DNA from: Oscillospiraceae bacterium
GTDB lineage: Bacteria > Bacillota > Clostridia > Oscillospirales > Oscillospiraceae
Length of the DNA: 17,801 bases
Reading direction: 5' to 3'
Assembly (NCBI GenBank): GCA_902765975.1
Contig: CACXBO010000021.1
Span: 1-17,801 of the forward strand
The notes under the pieces are model-generated. The model saw only the letters and a list, made by a program, of their open reading frames with translations, had not been told where the DNA came from and did no database searches. The translations under genes were made by a program, and so were the position numbers. Shown one piece after another: positions 1-6,564 of the stretch (positions within the stretch are counted from its first letter, which is position 1; every line of letters begins with the position of its first letter).

Positions 1-744
1 TATCTGATGAGTGCGGCCGGTCAAAAGCTCGCACTCCACGAGGCTGTCGCCGCCCTTGACTGCAAGCGTGCGATATTTGGTTACGGCCGTCTTCGCTCCC
101 TTTTTCTCCGTATCGTATACGAACACCCTGTTATTCTTTGCGTCCTTAAAGATATAGCCCTTCAGCGTCCCGCTCTTCGGCTCCATAACTCCGTGTACTG
201 CCGCGAGGTATCTCTTGTCTATCTCCCGCTCTCTTATCTTCTCGTCGAGTATCCTCAGCGCCTCGGCGTTTTTCGCGGCTATCACGATACCGCCCGTATT
301 CCTGTCGATTCGGTTGGCGAGAGCCGGCGCGAAAGAGTTCTCCTCTCTCGGCTTCCACTCGCCCTTCTGATAAAGATACGCCTTTATATTCGATATGAGC
401 GTATTTACATCCCATTCGCCCGCGGAATGGCAGAGGACACCCGGCTTTTTATCGCAGAGGATAATATTCTCGTCCTCATAGACTATATCAAGGCGCGGGG
501 TCGATATTCTCAGATATGCGTTATCCTCCGTCGGCTTCTCGAAGAATTCGTCGTTTATATAAAGAGAGAGCAGATCGCCCTCGCAAAGCCGCACGTCGCG
601 CTTTGCGCCCTTTCCGTTCAGCTTTATTCTCTTCAGCCTTATATACTTCTGCATAAGGCTCTCCGGAATGAGAGGTACCGCTTTTTGAATAAAGCGGTCG
701 AGCCTTTGTCCTGCGTCATTTTTTCCTACGGTCAGAGTTTTCAT
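1..744 (-). CDS. RluA-family RNA pseudouridine synthase, 3' end missing
   Basis: This enzyme isomerises uridine to pseudouridine in RNA, probably 23S rRNA; the target site cannot be read from the sequence. The window holds the first 248 codons and the rest lies beyond position 1. Residues 1 to about 75 form an S4-like RNA-binding region (AGQRLDRFI, then KYIRLKRIKLNG). The catalytic domain follows. Its signature ANRIDRNTGG lies around residues 144-153 and corresponds to the family HRLDRxTSG motif, with D147 as the catalytic aspartate. The visible part ends in LLTGRTHQI, the conserved RTHQIR motif being cut by the edge. The ATG at 744 is preceded by AGGGATGA and is the natural N-terminus (MKTLTVGKNDAGQRL). 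It is transcribed in the same direction as ftsZ but separated by a terminator and a new promoter. The family is certain; the choice among RluA, RluC and RluD types is not. Confidence 0.9.
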   Translation of the reverse strand, partial: MKTLTVGKNDAGQRLDRFIQKAVPLIPESLMQKYIRLKRIKLNGKGAKRDVRLCEGDLLSLYINDEFFEKPTEDNAYLRISTPRLDIVYEDENIILCDKKPGVLCHSAGEWDVNTLISNIKAYLYQKGEWKPREENSFAPALANRIDRNTGGIVIAAKNAEALRILDEKIREREIDKRYLAAVHGVMEPKSGTLKGYIFKDAKNNRVFVYDTEKKGAKTAVTKYRTLAVKGGDSLVECELLTGRTHQI

Positions 745-773
745 CGAAATCATCCCTTTTATGCGTTAGGGCG

Positions 774-802
774 AGTATATCACACTTGCAGGCTTTTGAA
801 AA
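774..802 (-). promoter_or_regulatory. Candidate extended -10 promoter of the pseudouridine synthase gene
   Basis: On the minus strand, TTTTCA (797-802) is separated by 17 bases from TATACT (774-779). The bases just upstream of the -10 box read TGA, giving an extended TGnTATACT element that can offset a weak -35. The start codon is 30 bases downstream of the -10. The -35 box overlaps the last bases of the ftsZ terminator region, so the gene appears to be insulated from ftsZ and re-started. Motif reading only. Confidence 0.5.
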
Positions 803-842
803 GCGGAGCGCAAAAAAGCGGAGCGTTTTGCGCTCCGCTTTT
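799..842 (-). terminator. Intrinsic terminator after ftsZ, with a duplicated arm
   Basis: A perfect 12-bp stem (814-825 with 831-842, GC-rich core GCGGAGCG, 5-base loop) lies 14 bases past the ftsZ stop codon. On the minus strand it runs into six T residues (812-817, four of them inside the stem). The downstream arm is repeated at 799-811, so the upstream arm could alternatively form a 13-bp stem with the second copy. Confidence 0.8.
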
Positions 843-856
843 AGCGATTGTATAGA

Positions 857-2008
857 TCAGCTGTTGAAAATTTTGAAGATATCTATGAAAGGATCCTCTT
901 CGTCCTGAGCGGGCTTCTGCGGCTCGGACTTTGCGGGCGCGGCTGCGGTCTGCGCCTGGACGGGAGCAGGCTCGGCAGCCTTCTTCTCGCCGGAGAAGAG
1001 GGACGCGGGATCGATCGTCCTGCGGTCGGGATTCTTGTAGCTGTTGGTCGGCTTCTCGTCGAAACGGGTGGCGATAACGGTAACGCGCATCTCGTCGTCC
1101 ATAGTCTCGTCGAAGGTGGCGCCGAAGATGATATTCGCATCGGGATGCGCGGCCTCCTGCACGAGGCTTGCGGCGGCCTCAACGTCGTCAAGCCCGATAT
1201 CCATAGAGCCGGTGATATTGACGAGGACTCCGCGCGCTCCGTTTATGCTGGTCTCCATAAGCGGGCTGGATACTGCGGCGCGGGCGGCCTCTTCCGCCTT
1301 GCCCTTGCCCGCTGCGTGTCCGACGCCCATATGCGCGTAGCCGGCGTCCTTCATTATCGCGGTCACGTCGGCGAAGTCGAGGTTTATAAAGCCGGTGTTC
1401 TTTATAAGCTCGGAGATGGAGTTGACGGCCTGGAGAAGAACGTCGTCGGCGATCTCAAACGCGTTTGCGAAGGTGAGCTTCTGGTCGGTGGCGTGCTTCA
1501 GCCTGTCGTTCGGGATTATAAGAAGGGCGTCGACCTTTGAAAGAAGGTTGGAAATGCCCTCGTTTGCCTGATCCATGCGGCGCTTGCCCTCAAAGCTGAA
1601 GGGCTTTGTTACTACACCGACTGTGAGTATGCCCTGCTCGCGGGCGATATCGGCAACGACGGGGGACGCGCCTGTTCCGGTGCCGCCGCCCATTCCTGCG
1701 GCGATGAATACCATGTCGGTATTCTCAAGTATCTGGGCGATATTATTGCGGCTCTCCTCTGCGGCCTTCTTGCCGACGTCGGGATTTGCCCCCGCGCCCT
1801 GCCCGTGAGTAAGCTTTTCGCCTATCTGGACCTTCTGGTCGGCGGCAGATATGGAGAGCGCGGGCTTATCTGTGTTGATAGATACGAATTCAACGCCCTG
1901 AGTTCCGGATTTTACCATGCGGTTAACGACGTTATTGCCGGCTCCGCCTATTCCCACGACCTTTATAGTGACGACATTGTCCGGACCGGACTCAATAGTC
2001 TTTGCCAT
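857..2008 (-). CDS. ftsZ: Cell division GTPase FtsZ
   Basis: FtsZ is the tubulin-like GTPase that polymerises at midcell into the Z-ring and recruits the septal wall machinery. The 383-residue protein has an N-terminal nucleotide-binding domain (GIGGAGNN at 19-26, GGGTGTG at 107-113). The T7 synergy loop NLDFADV at 209-215 supplies aspartates 211 and 214 for GTP hydrolysis in the adjacent subunit. The globular core ends near residue 318. A short Ala/Pro/Lys-rich linker follows (about 330-368), then the tail EDPFIDIFKIFNS. That tail differs from the usual DIPxFLRxR-type C-terminal peptide bound by FtsA and SepF. The ATG at 2008 follows a full AGGAGGT site 8 bases upstream. It is the last gene of the dcw cluster, has its own promoter and ends at a terminator. 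No ftsA lies next to it. Confidence 0.99.
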   Translation of the reverse strand: MAKTIESGPDNVVTIKVVGIGGAGNNVVNRMVKSGTQGVEFVSINTDKPALSISAADQKVQIGEKLTHGQGAGANPDVGKKAAEESRNNIAQILENTDMVFIAAGMGGGTGTGASPVVADIAREQGILTVGVVTKPFSFEGKRRMDQANEGISNLLSKVDALLIIPNDRLKHATDQKLTFANAFEIADDVLLQAVNSISELIKNTGFINLDFADVTAIMKDAGYAHMGVGHAAGKGKAEEAARAAVSSPLMETSINGARGVLVNITGSMDIGLDDVEAAASLVQEAAHPDANIIFGATFDETMDDEMRVTVIATRFDEKPTNSYKNPDRRTIDPASLFSGEKKAAEPAPVQAQTAAAPAKSEPQKPAQDEEDPFIDIFKIFNS

Positions 2009-2016
2009 TTATCTTT

Positions 2017-2140
2017 ACCTCCTGTATTCTTATGGGAAGTGCATTTCCCCTTTGGTGCATAGTTATACAAGCCTATTTTATACTGATTTTTCCCGTAGGT
2101 CAAGAAAAATATATATAAAAATTTGAAATATGCAGGAGGT
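2017..2140 (-). promoter_or_regulatory. ftsZ ribosome binding site and upstream complementary octamer
   Basis: The ftsZ ribosome binding site reads CAGGAGGT on the minus strand (2017-2024). Its exact complement ACCTCCTG lies at 2133-2140, immediately after the ftsQ stop codon. The two could pair only in RNA read through from ftsQ. RNA started at the ftsZ promoter (start near 2068) lacks the upstream octamer. The complementarity is seen; the regulatory role is inference. Confidence 0.35.
2075..2103 (-). promoter_or_regulatory. Sigma-A promoter of ftsZ with A/T-rich upstream element
   Basis: On the minus strand, TTGACC (2098-2103) and TAAAAT (2075-2080) are separated by 17 bases; an overlapping TATAAA at 15 bases is an alternative. 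Directly upstream of the -35 is an unbroken A/T tract (about 2105-2124), the position and composition of an UP element. Transcription would begin near 2068, leaving a leader of about 60 nt. This leader holds a small GGGAA/TTCCC hairpin and two copies of GTGCAT (plus strand 2039-2044 and 2055-2060). Confidence 0.7.
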
Positions 2141-2878
2141 TTATTCGGGAATATAGTGACCTACGGTAACCTCGGAAACGTCGAATCTCGCTTTTCTCTT
2201 ATCCGGATAGAGCTCGAGCATCTTATTTAGGAGCCACAGCTTATCCTGCACCTCGTCGCCCCTTCCGAGGATAACGGTGTATATCCCCTTATACGAAAAA
2301 TGCACGTTTGAGAGATTCGTGAGGTCAAGCCAGTCGACGTCATTTTGTATGTCAGCCTTTCTGATCCCCGCAAGAGTTTCCTTAAGGTACCCGAGTCGAA
2401 CGCTGCCGCTCTCGCCCAGCGAAATAACGTCGCCGACAGCCGGCATAACGGGCGCGACGCCCCGAAGCTCTATATACTGCGATACGGCATCAAAGCTCAC
2501 GGCCCTTTCGAGCACCTTCGCTTTTTCATCGATTATCCACCATGAGCCTTCGCTCTCGAAATAAGCCATAGGAACAGATTCGGTTATCTGTATCGTCACC
2601 GTGCTCGGCAGCTTTCTTATTATGCGCACCTCGTCGACGTAGCTAAGCTCGTTTTTTATGCGGACTGCTGCGGCGGACTCGTTTAAAAACACTGTGCTGT
2701 CCTCGTATCTTATGCCCGACGCGCTAATTATCTGCTCCTCGGAATATAACGAAACGCCTTCTACGTTTATAACGGCGACCTTGAAAAAAACGCTCAGCCC
2801 GAGAATAACGACGAGCAGCATGAGCGCCACCACGATAACAGCGAAAGCTCCCCCGTTTTTCTTTCGTTTTCTGTTCAT
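2141..2878 (-). CDS. ftsQ: Cell division protein FtsQ/DivIB
   Basis: FtsQ (DivIB in Firmicutes) is a bitopic divisome protein that links the FtsL/DivIC pair and the septal PBP-FtsW synthase to the division site. The 245-residue protein has a short basic cytoplasmic tail (MNRKRKKNGG) and one membrane segment at about 11-32. An extracytoplasmic POTRA domain follows (about 35-105, FKVAVINVEGV to TIQITESVPMAYF), then the FtsQ beta domain. The ATG at 2878 lies 9 bases after the murA stop, and the AGAGGG ribosome binding site overlaps the murA end, suggesting translational coupling. ftsZ follows after a 132-base gap that carries its own promoter. Confidence 0.95.
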   Translation of the reverse strand: MNRKRKKNGGAFAVIVVALMLLVVILGLSVFFKVAVINVEGVSLYSEEQIISASGIRYEDSTVFLNESAAAVRIKNELSYVDEVRIIRKLPSTVTIQITESVPMAYFESEGSWWIIDEKAKVLERAVSFDAVSQYIELRGVAPVMPAVGDVISLGESGSVRLGYLKETLAGIRKADIQNDVDWLDLTNLSNVHFSYKGIYTVILGRGDEVQDKLWLLNKMLELYPDKRKARFDVSEVTVGHYIPE

Positions 2879-2887
2879 TTTACCCTC

Positions 2888-4144
2888 TCAATCTATCTCC
2901 ACGACCTGGGCTCCAAGCTCTGAAAGCGTCCGCCCAAATCCCTCGTATCCTCTTTTAACGTATTCAAATCCGCTTATCACGGTCTCGCCCTCAGCGCGGA
3001 GAGCGGCCGTCGCAAGAGCGGCTCCTCCTCTGAGATCCTCGGCCTTCAGCTCACAGCCCCTGAGACTGTTTACTCCTCTCACCAAGGCTCTCTTTCCTTC
3101 CACCTCTATGTCGGCTCCGAGCTTAATAAGCTCCGGAACGTGACGGTATCTCTTCTCAAAAACCGTCTCGGTAAAGACCGAGCTGCCCTCTGCGAGGACA
3201 GACGCCGCCATCAGAGGCGGCTGCGCGTCGGTCGGAAAAGCCGGGTAAGGACCGGTCACTATTCCTCCGTGCGCTCTGAGCTTTCCCTTGCTCACGATTG
3301 TCAGGCTGTCTCTGCGGCGGCTTATTTCGCAGCCCATCTCTCTCAGCGCGCGTATGACAGGGCAGATATCGAGGACGCAAACGTTTCTAAGCTCAGCTTT
3401 TCCGCCCGCTGCAGCAGCGCAGCAGAGATAGGTCGCTGCAGCTATCCTGTCTGGTATAAGCCTGTGCTCTGCCGCTTTGTTAAGCGTTTTTCTGCCCTCA
3501 ATTGTAACGGTCGAGGATCCCGCGCCGAAAACCCTGACTCCGAGTTTGGAGAGATAACAGGCAAGATCGCATATCTCCGGCTCTCTTGCGGCGTTCACTA
3601 TGACCGTTGTTCCCCTCGCCCTCGACGCGGCTGCCATCGCGTTTTCCGTAGCGCCGACGCTCGGTATCGGAAGATAAACGAGACCGCCGCGGTATTCCGC
3701 GCAGCGGCAACGAACAGAGCCTTCGTTCTCGCTCGCGTCTATTCCGATTGCTCGAAGAGCTCTCAGATGCAGGTCTACCGGTCTGGGACCGAGGCGGCAG
3801 CCGCCCGGAGCCGATATCTTCGCCTCCCCCGCTCTTGCGACGAGAGCTCCGAGGAAGAGAACGCTTCCCCGCATTCGGCACATCAGTTCTTCAGGAATGT
3901 CCGTTCTTGCGAGTTCCGATGAGTCTACCGTAACCTTCGTTCCATCCCGCCGGGCTCTGCAGCCAAGGTATCTGAGTATCTCGAGCGCGTCATCCACGTC
4001 CGAAATATCGGGACAGTTATGTATCACGCTCTCACCGCCCGATATTATTGAAGCGGCGAGTATTGGAAGCGCGCTGTTCTTCGCCCCCTGTACTCTTACC
4101 GAGCCGGATAGCGTCGCGCCTCCCTTTACGACAAGCTTTGACAT
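2888..4144 (-). CDS. murA: UDP-N-acetylglucosamine 1-carboxyvinyltransferase MurA
   Basis: MurA transfers enolpyruvate from PEP to UDP-GlcNAc, the first committed step of peptidoglycan synthesis in the cytoplasm. From the chosen ATG the protein has 418 residues, the usual family length. Visible motifs are the substrate-binding K22-N23 (GAKNSALP) and the loop GGCRLGPRPVDLH with C116, the residue alkylated by fosfomycin. The FPTDAQP segment carries the catalytic aspartate, and DLRGGAAL is near the C-terminus. The start at 4144 follows GAGGTG by 5 bases and gives the standard MSKLVVKGG N-terminus. An in-frame TTG at 4186 would add 14 residues but has no ribosome binding site. A 64-base gap with two hairpins separates it from murG. 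Some Firmicutes have a second MurA, and which paralogue this is cannot be told. Confidence 0.97.
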   Translation of the reverse strand: MSKLVVKGGATLSGSVRVQGAKNSALPILAASIISGGESVIHNCPDISDVDDALEILRYLGCRARRDGTKVTVDSSELARTDIPEELMCRMRGSVLFLGALVARAGEAKISAPGGCRLGPRPVDLHLRALRAIGIDASENEGSVRCRCAEYRGGLVYLPIPSVGATENAMAAASRARGTTVIVNAAREPEICDLACYLSKLGVRVFGAGSSTVTIEGRKTLNKAAEHRLIPDRIAAATYLCCAAAAGGKAELRNVCVLDICPVIRALREMGCEISRRRDSLTIVSKGKLRAHGGIVTGPYPAFPTDAQPPLMAASVLAEGSSVFTETVFEKRYRHVPELIKLGADIEVEGKRALVRGVNSLRGCELKAEDLRGGAALATAALRAEGETVISGFEYVKRGYEGFGRTLSELGAQVVEID

Positions 4145-4151
4145 TTCAGCA

Positions 4152-4199
4152 CCTCGAAAAAAACCTTCGAGGCATTCTATTCGCAAAAGCGGTTTTTGC
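4152..4199 (-). promoter_or_regulatory. Two hairpins in the murA leader, one masking the ribosome binding site
   Basis: In the murG-murA gap the minus-strand RNA can form two hairpins. The first is GCAAAA/TTTTGC (4183-4188 with 4194-4199, 5-base loop). The second is a perfect 7-bp CCTCGAA/TTCGAGG stem (4152-4158 with 4166-4172, 7-base loop). The 3' arm of the second contains the GAGG core of the murA Shine-Dalgarno site. Neither is followed by a T-run, so terminators are unlikely. Translational control of murA is possible but inferred. Confidence 0.45.
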
Positions 4200-4208
4200 T
4201 TTACTTTT

Positions 4209-5330
4209 TTACTTCACGAGATCGAGCACAATCTCTGCGATTTTTTCCCTCGCGTCAGTCCTTCCGAGCTTCTTCGCGTTTTTGGAAATGGACGCGAGAC
4301 GTTTTTTATCGAGCAGCAGCCCGCTTGCCGAGGCGAAAAGCCTCTCGCCCGTCGCTTCCTCCTCTCTTATCATTATAGCAGCGCCGTTCTTTTCAAGCTC
4401 AAGCGCGTTTTTCTCCTGCTGGTTTGCCGTTACGTTGGGGCTCGGAACAAGTATTGACGCCGTGCCTGTGTTCGTTATCTCCGCAAGAGTCGAGCCTCCC
4501 GCTCTGGAAATGATCAGATCTCCCGCCGTCATAACGAGACCCATATCGTTGATATACGACCTGAGGTCTGTATGACGAAGCTCCGTTATACCTCTCGTCC
4601 TCAGCCTTTCGCGCATTTTCGTGAGTCCTGAATCTCCGCCGCCAGTGGCGTGGATGTGGAAAAATGCGCCGCTTTTTTCGTTTTTCGCTATAACGTCCGC
4701 CATCCTGTCGTTCATCAGCGCTGCGCCGAGGCTGCCCCAGAAAGAGACAAGCAGCGGCCTCTCCGGGTCTAAGCCGAGCCTTTTCTTGGCCTCAGCGGAC
4801 GTGATATCCTCAAAGTCGCCCTTTATCGGCGTTCCTGTATAGACTACCCTGTCCGGTCTTCTGTACCTTTTCTCGACCTTGGGATAAGCGACGAGCATCT
4901 TCGTCACCATGCCGCTGAGCAGCCTGTTCGCCATACCCGGCTCTGCATTGGATTCGTGAAGTACCGTCGGTATCCCTCTCTTGCACGCCGCTCTTATCAC
5001 CGGATAGCAGACGTAGCCGCCGGTCCCTATCACGCAGTCCGGTCTGAAGGAGTCGATGACCTTCGCTGCGTCCCTGTTCGCGTTCACGAGGTTGTTGAGC
5101 GTCTCTATATTGTGCCTTATATCCTTGCCGGAGAAGCCCCTTGCAAGGCCGGTCACTCTGAGATTTACGAGCTCGAAGCCCTCGCGCGGGATGAGCTTTC
5201 TCTCCATCTCCCTCCCGGCGCCGACGAAAAGAAATTCCGCGTCCGGAACTATGCTCCTTAGTTCTCCCGCAATGCTAAGCGCGGGGTTTATATGTCCGGC
5301 AGTACCCGCCGAAACGAAAAGAAATCTCAT
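4209..5330 (-). CDS. murG: Lipid II-forming N-acetylglucosaminyltransferase MurG
   Basis: MurG adds GlcNAc from UDP-GlcNAc to lipid I, making lipid II on the inner face of the membrane. The 373-residue GT-B enzyme has its N-terminal glycine loop GTAGHINPA (residues 9-17, conserved His 13), then GTGGYV and HESN in the acceptor domain. The C-terminal donor domain has SFWGSLGA, SRAGGSTLAEI (conserved Glu contacting UDP-sugar) and NQQEKNA. Several motifs are variants: GTAGH for GGTGGH, HESN for HEQN, and WGSLGA for the usual GGSxGA. The overall pattern is still unmistakably MurG. The start codon overlaps the ftsW stop by four bases (ATGA), so the two are probably translationally coupled. Confidence 0.97.
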   Translation of the reverse strand: MRFLFVSAGTAGHINPALSIAGELRSIVPDAEFLFVGAGREMERKLIPREGFELVNLRVTGLARGFSGKDIRHNIETLNNLVNANRDAAKVIDSFRPDCVIGTGGYVCYPVIRAACKRGIPTVLHESNAEPGMANRLLSGMVTKMLVAYPKVEKRYRRPDRVVYTGTPIKGDFEDITSAEAKKRLGLDPERPLLVSFWGSLGAALMNDRMADVIAKNEKSGAFFHIHATGGGDSGLTKMRERLRTRGITELRHTDLRSYINDMGLVMTAGDLIISRAGGSTLAEITNTGTASILVPSPNVTANQQEKNALELEKNGAAIMIREEEATGERLFASASGLLLDKKRLASISKNAKKLGRTDAREKIAEIVLDLVK

Positions 5331-6538
5331 TTTTTCTTTACTTCCTTTCTCTCCGTTCTCTTTAGCGGGATATCGCGCGAAACGGACAGGATTATACCCA
5401 TCTCGGCAAGCTGTAAGAGGAGCGCAGTGCCTCCGTAGGAGAAAAACGGGAGCGAAATACCCGTTGACGGCATAGTGTTGGTTACGACCGCGATATTCAG
5501 GAACACCTGGATAGCCAGAAGCGTCGTTATCCCGGTTATAACGAGAGAGCCGTAGCGGTCGCGGCAGTGCATCGCAAGCCAGTAGCCGCGAAGTATGAGC
5601 AGAGCGAAGAGAACGAGCAGTAGCACCGCCCCTATATATCCCATCTCCTCGCAGTATATTGAAAAGATATAGTCGTTGTAGTCGTATGGCAGGTACAGAT
5701 ACTTCTGCCTCGACTGTCCGATGCCGACGCCGAGCAGCCCGCCCGAGCCGATCGCGTAAAGAGACTGTATTATCTGGTAGCCTTTATTCAGTCTGTCGGA
5801 GAAGGGATCCCGCCAGGCGTTAACTCGGTCGGAGGTGTAACCCGTGACCTTAATGATAAATACGAGAGCCGCCGCGCCTATTCCTCCCGCTCCGGCAAGC
5901 CACCAGATCCTCGTTCCACCGAGGAACATCATTATTGCGCCGACTATCAGTATTATCGCCGTTGCAGAGACGTGCCTCTCCCAGATAACCAGTCCGCCCG
6001 TTAAAGCAAGGACGGCGAGAAAAGGCAGAACGCCCCAGCGGAAGGTCCTCATCTTTGCCTGATACGTACACGCCATATTGGCAAAGAGCAGTATCACGGC
6101 GAGCTTTGCTATCTCGGAGGGCTGGAAGGTGATAACGCCTCTTATTCCGAGCCAGCGCGTAGCTCCGTTTATCGTTATCCCGACTCCGGGCACCTTGACC
6201 ATGATGAGGAAAAAAACGGTCAGCGCATATAGGTGGAGAGAGTATTTTCTGAACAGCCTTACCGGAAGACGCGATATGAAAATCATCGCGCCAATTCCTA
6301 TTACAGCAAAAATAAACTGCCTTCCGAAGTAATATGTCGGGCTCTTGTTGTCGTAATAGGCGTTTGCAAAGCTTGCCGATAGCACCGTTATAACTCCGAG
6401 CGCAAGTATCACAAGAACGAGCAGGAAAAACGGCATATCCATAGGCCCGCGCTTGAGCTTTATGTCGTCGTCCGGTATCTCCCTGTCCGGAAGCCTGTCA
6501 GCGCCGTATTCAGTTTTTTCGTTGTCATACTGCGCCAT
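5327..6538 (-). CDS. ftsW: SEDS peptidoglycan glycosyltransferase FtsW
   Basis: FtsW polymerises lipid II into glycan strands at the septum, working with the class B PBP encoded upstream. The 403-residue protein has an acidic, charged cytoplasmic N-terminus (about 33 residues) and then about ten membrane segments. SEDS landmarks are NGATRWLG (124-131), FQPSEIAKLA (138-147), the loop AWRDPFSD with the conserved aspartate D244, KGYQIIQSLYAIGSGG (252-267), and PSTGISLPFFSYGG near the C-terminus. These last match FtsW more closely than RodA. The segment ERHVSATAI replaces the usual PDLGTA-like motif. The ATG at 6538 is preceded by AAGGAG, 26 bases after the mraY stop. murD, which often lies between mraY and ftsW, is absent. 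Confidence 0.97.
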   Translation of the reverse strand: MAQYDNEKTEYGADRLPDREIPDDDIKLKRGPMDMPFFLLVLVILALGVITVLSASFANAYYDNKSPTYYFGRQFIFAVIGIGAMIFISRLPVRLFRKYSLHLYALTVFFLIMVKVPGVGITINGATRWLGIRGVITFQPSEIAKLAVILLFANMACTYQAKMRTFRWGVLPFLAVLALTGGLVIWERHVSATAIILIVGAIMMFLGGTRIWWLAGAGGIGAAALVFIIKVTGYTSDRVNAWRDPFSDRLNKGYQIIQSLYAIGSGGLLGVGIGQSRQKYLYLPYDYNDYIFSIYCEEMGYIGAVLLLVLFALLILRGYWLAMHCRDRYGSLVITGITTLLAIQVFLNIAVVTNTMPSTGISLPFFSYGGTALLLQLAEMGIILSVSRDIPLKRTERKEVKKK

Positions 6539-6564
6539 AGTCAGGTCTCCTTATCAATATTTAG

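Noticed and set aside
7..855. Plus-strand open frame of 282 codons opposite the pseudouridine synthase
   Set aside because: It is the mirror of a clear RluA-family gene, runs through the ftsZ terminator and promoter, and has no ribosome binding site or recognisable domain.
2031..2060. Direct GTGCAT repeats and small GGGAA/TTCCC hairpin in the ftsZ leader
   Set aside because: Too short to separate from chance and no known operator matches; noted with the promoter only.
2133..2170. AGGAGGT on the plus strand followed by a possible GTG start near 2155
   Set aside because: The frame closes after about 20 codons inside ftsQ antisense; the motif is better seen as the complement of ACCTCCTG at the ftsQ stop.
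3140..3922. Plus-strand open frame of 260 codons opposite murA
   Set aside because: Lies wholly within murA in antisense; composition is that of a shadow frame, rich in Arg, Ser and Cys.
4145..4186. Longer murA reading from a TTG at 4186
   Set aside because: The extra 14 residues translate the hairpin and the ribosome binding site; MurA proteins start at the MSKLVVKGG position.
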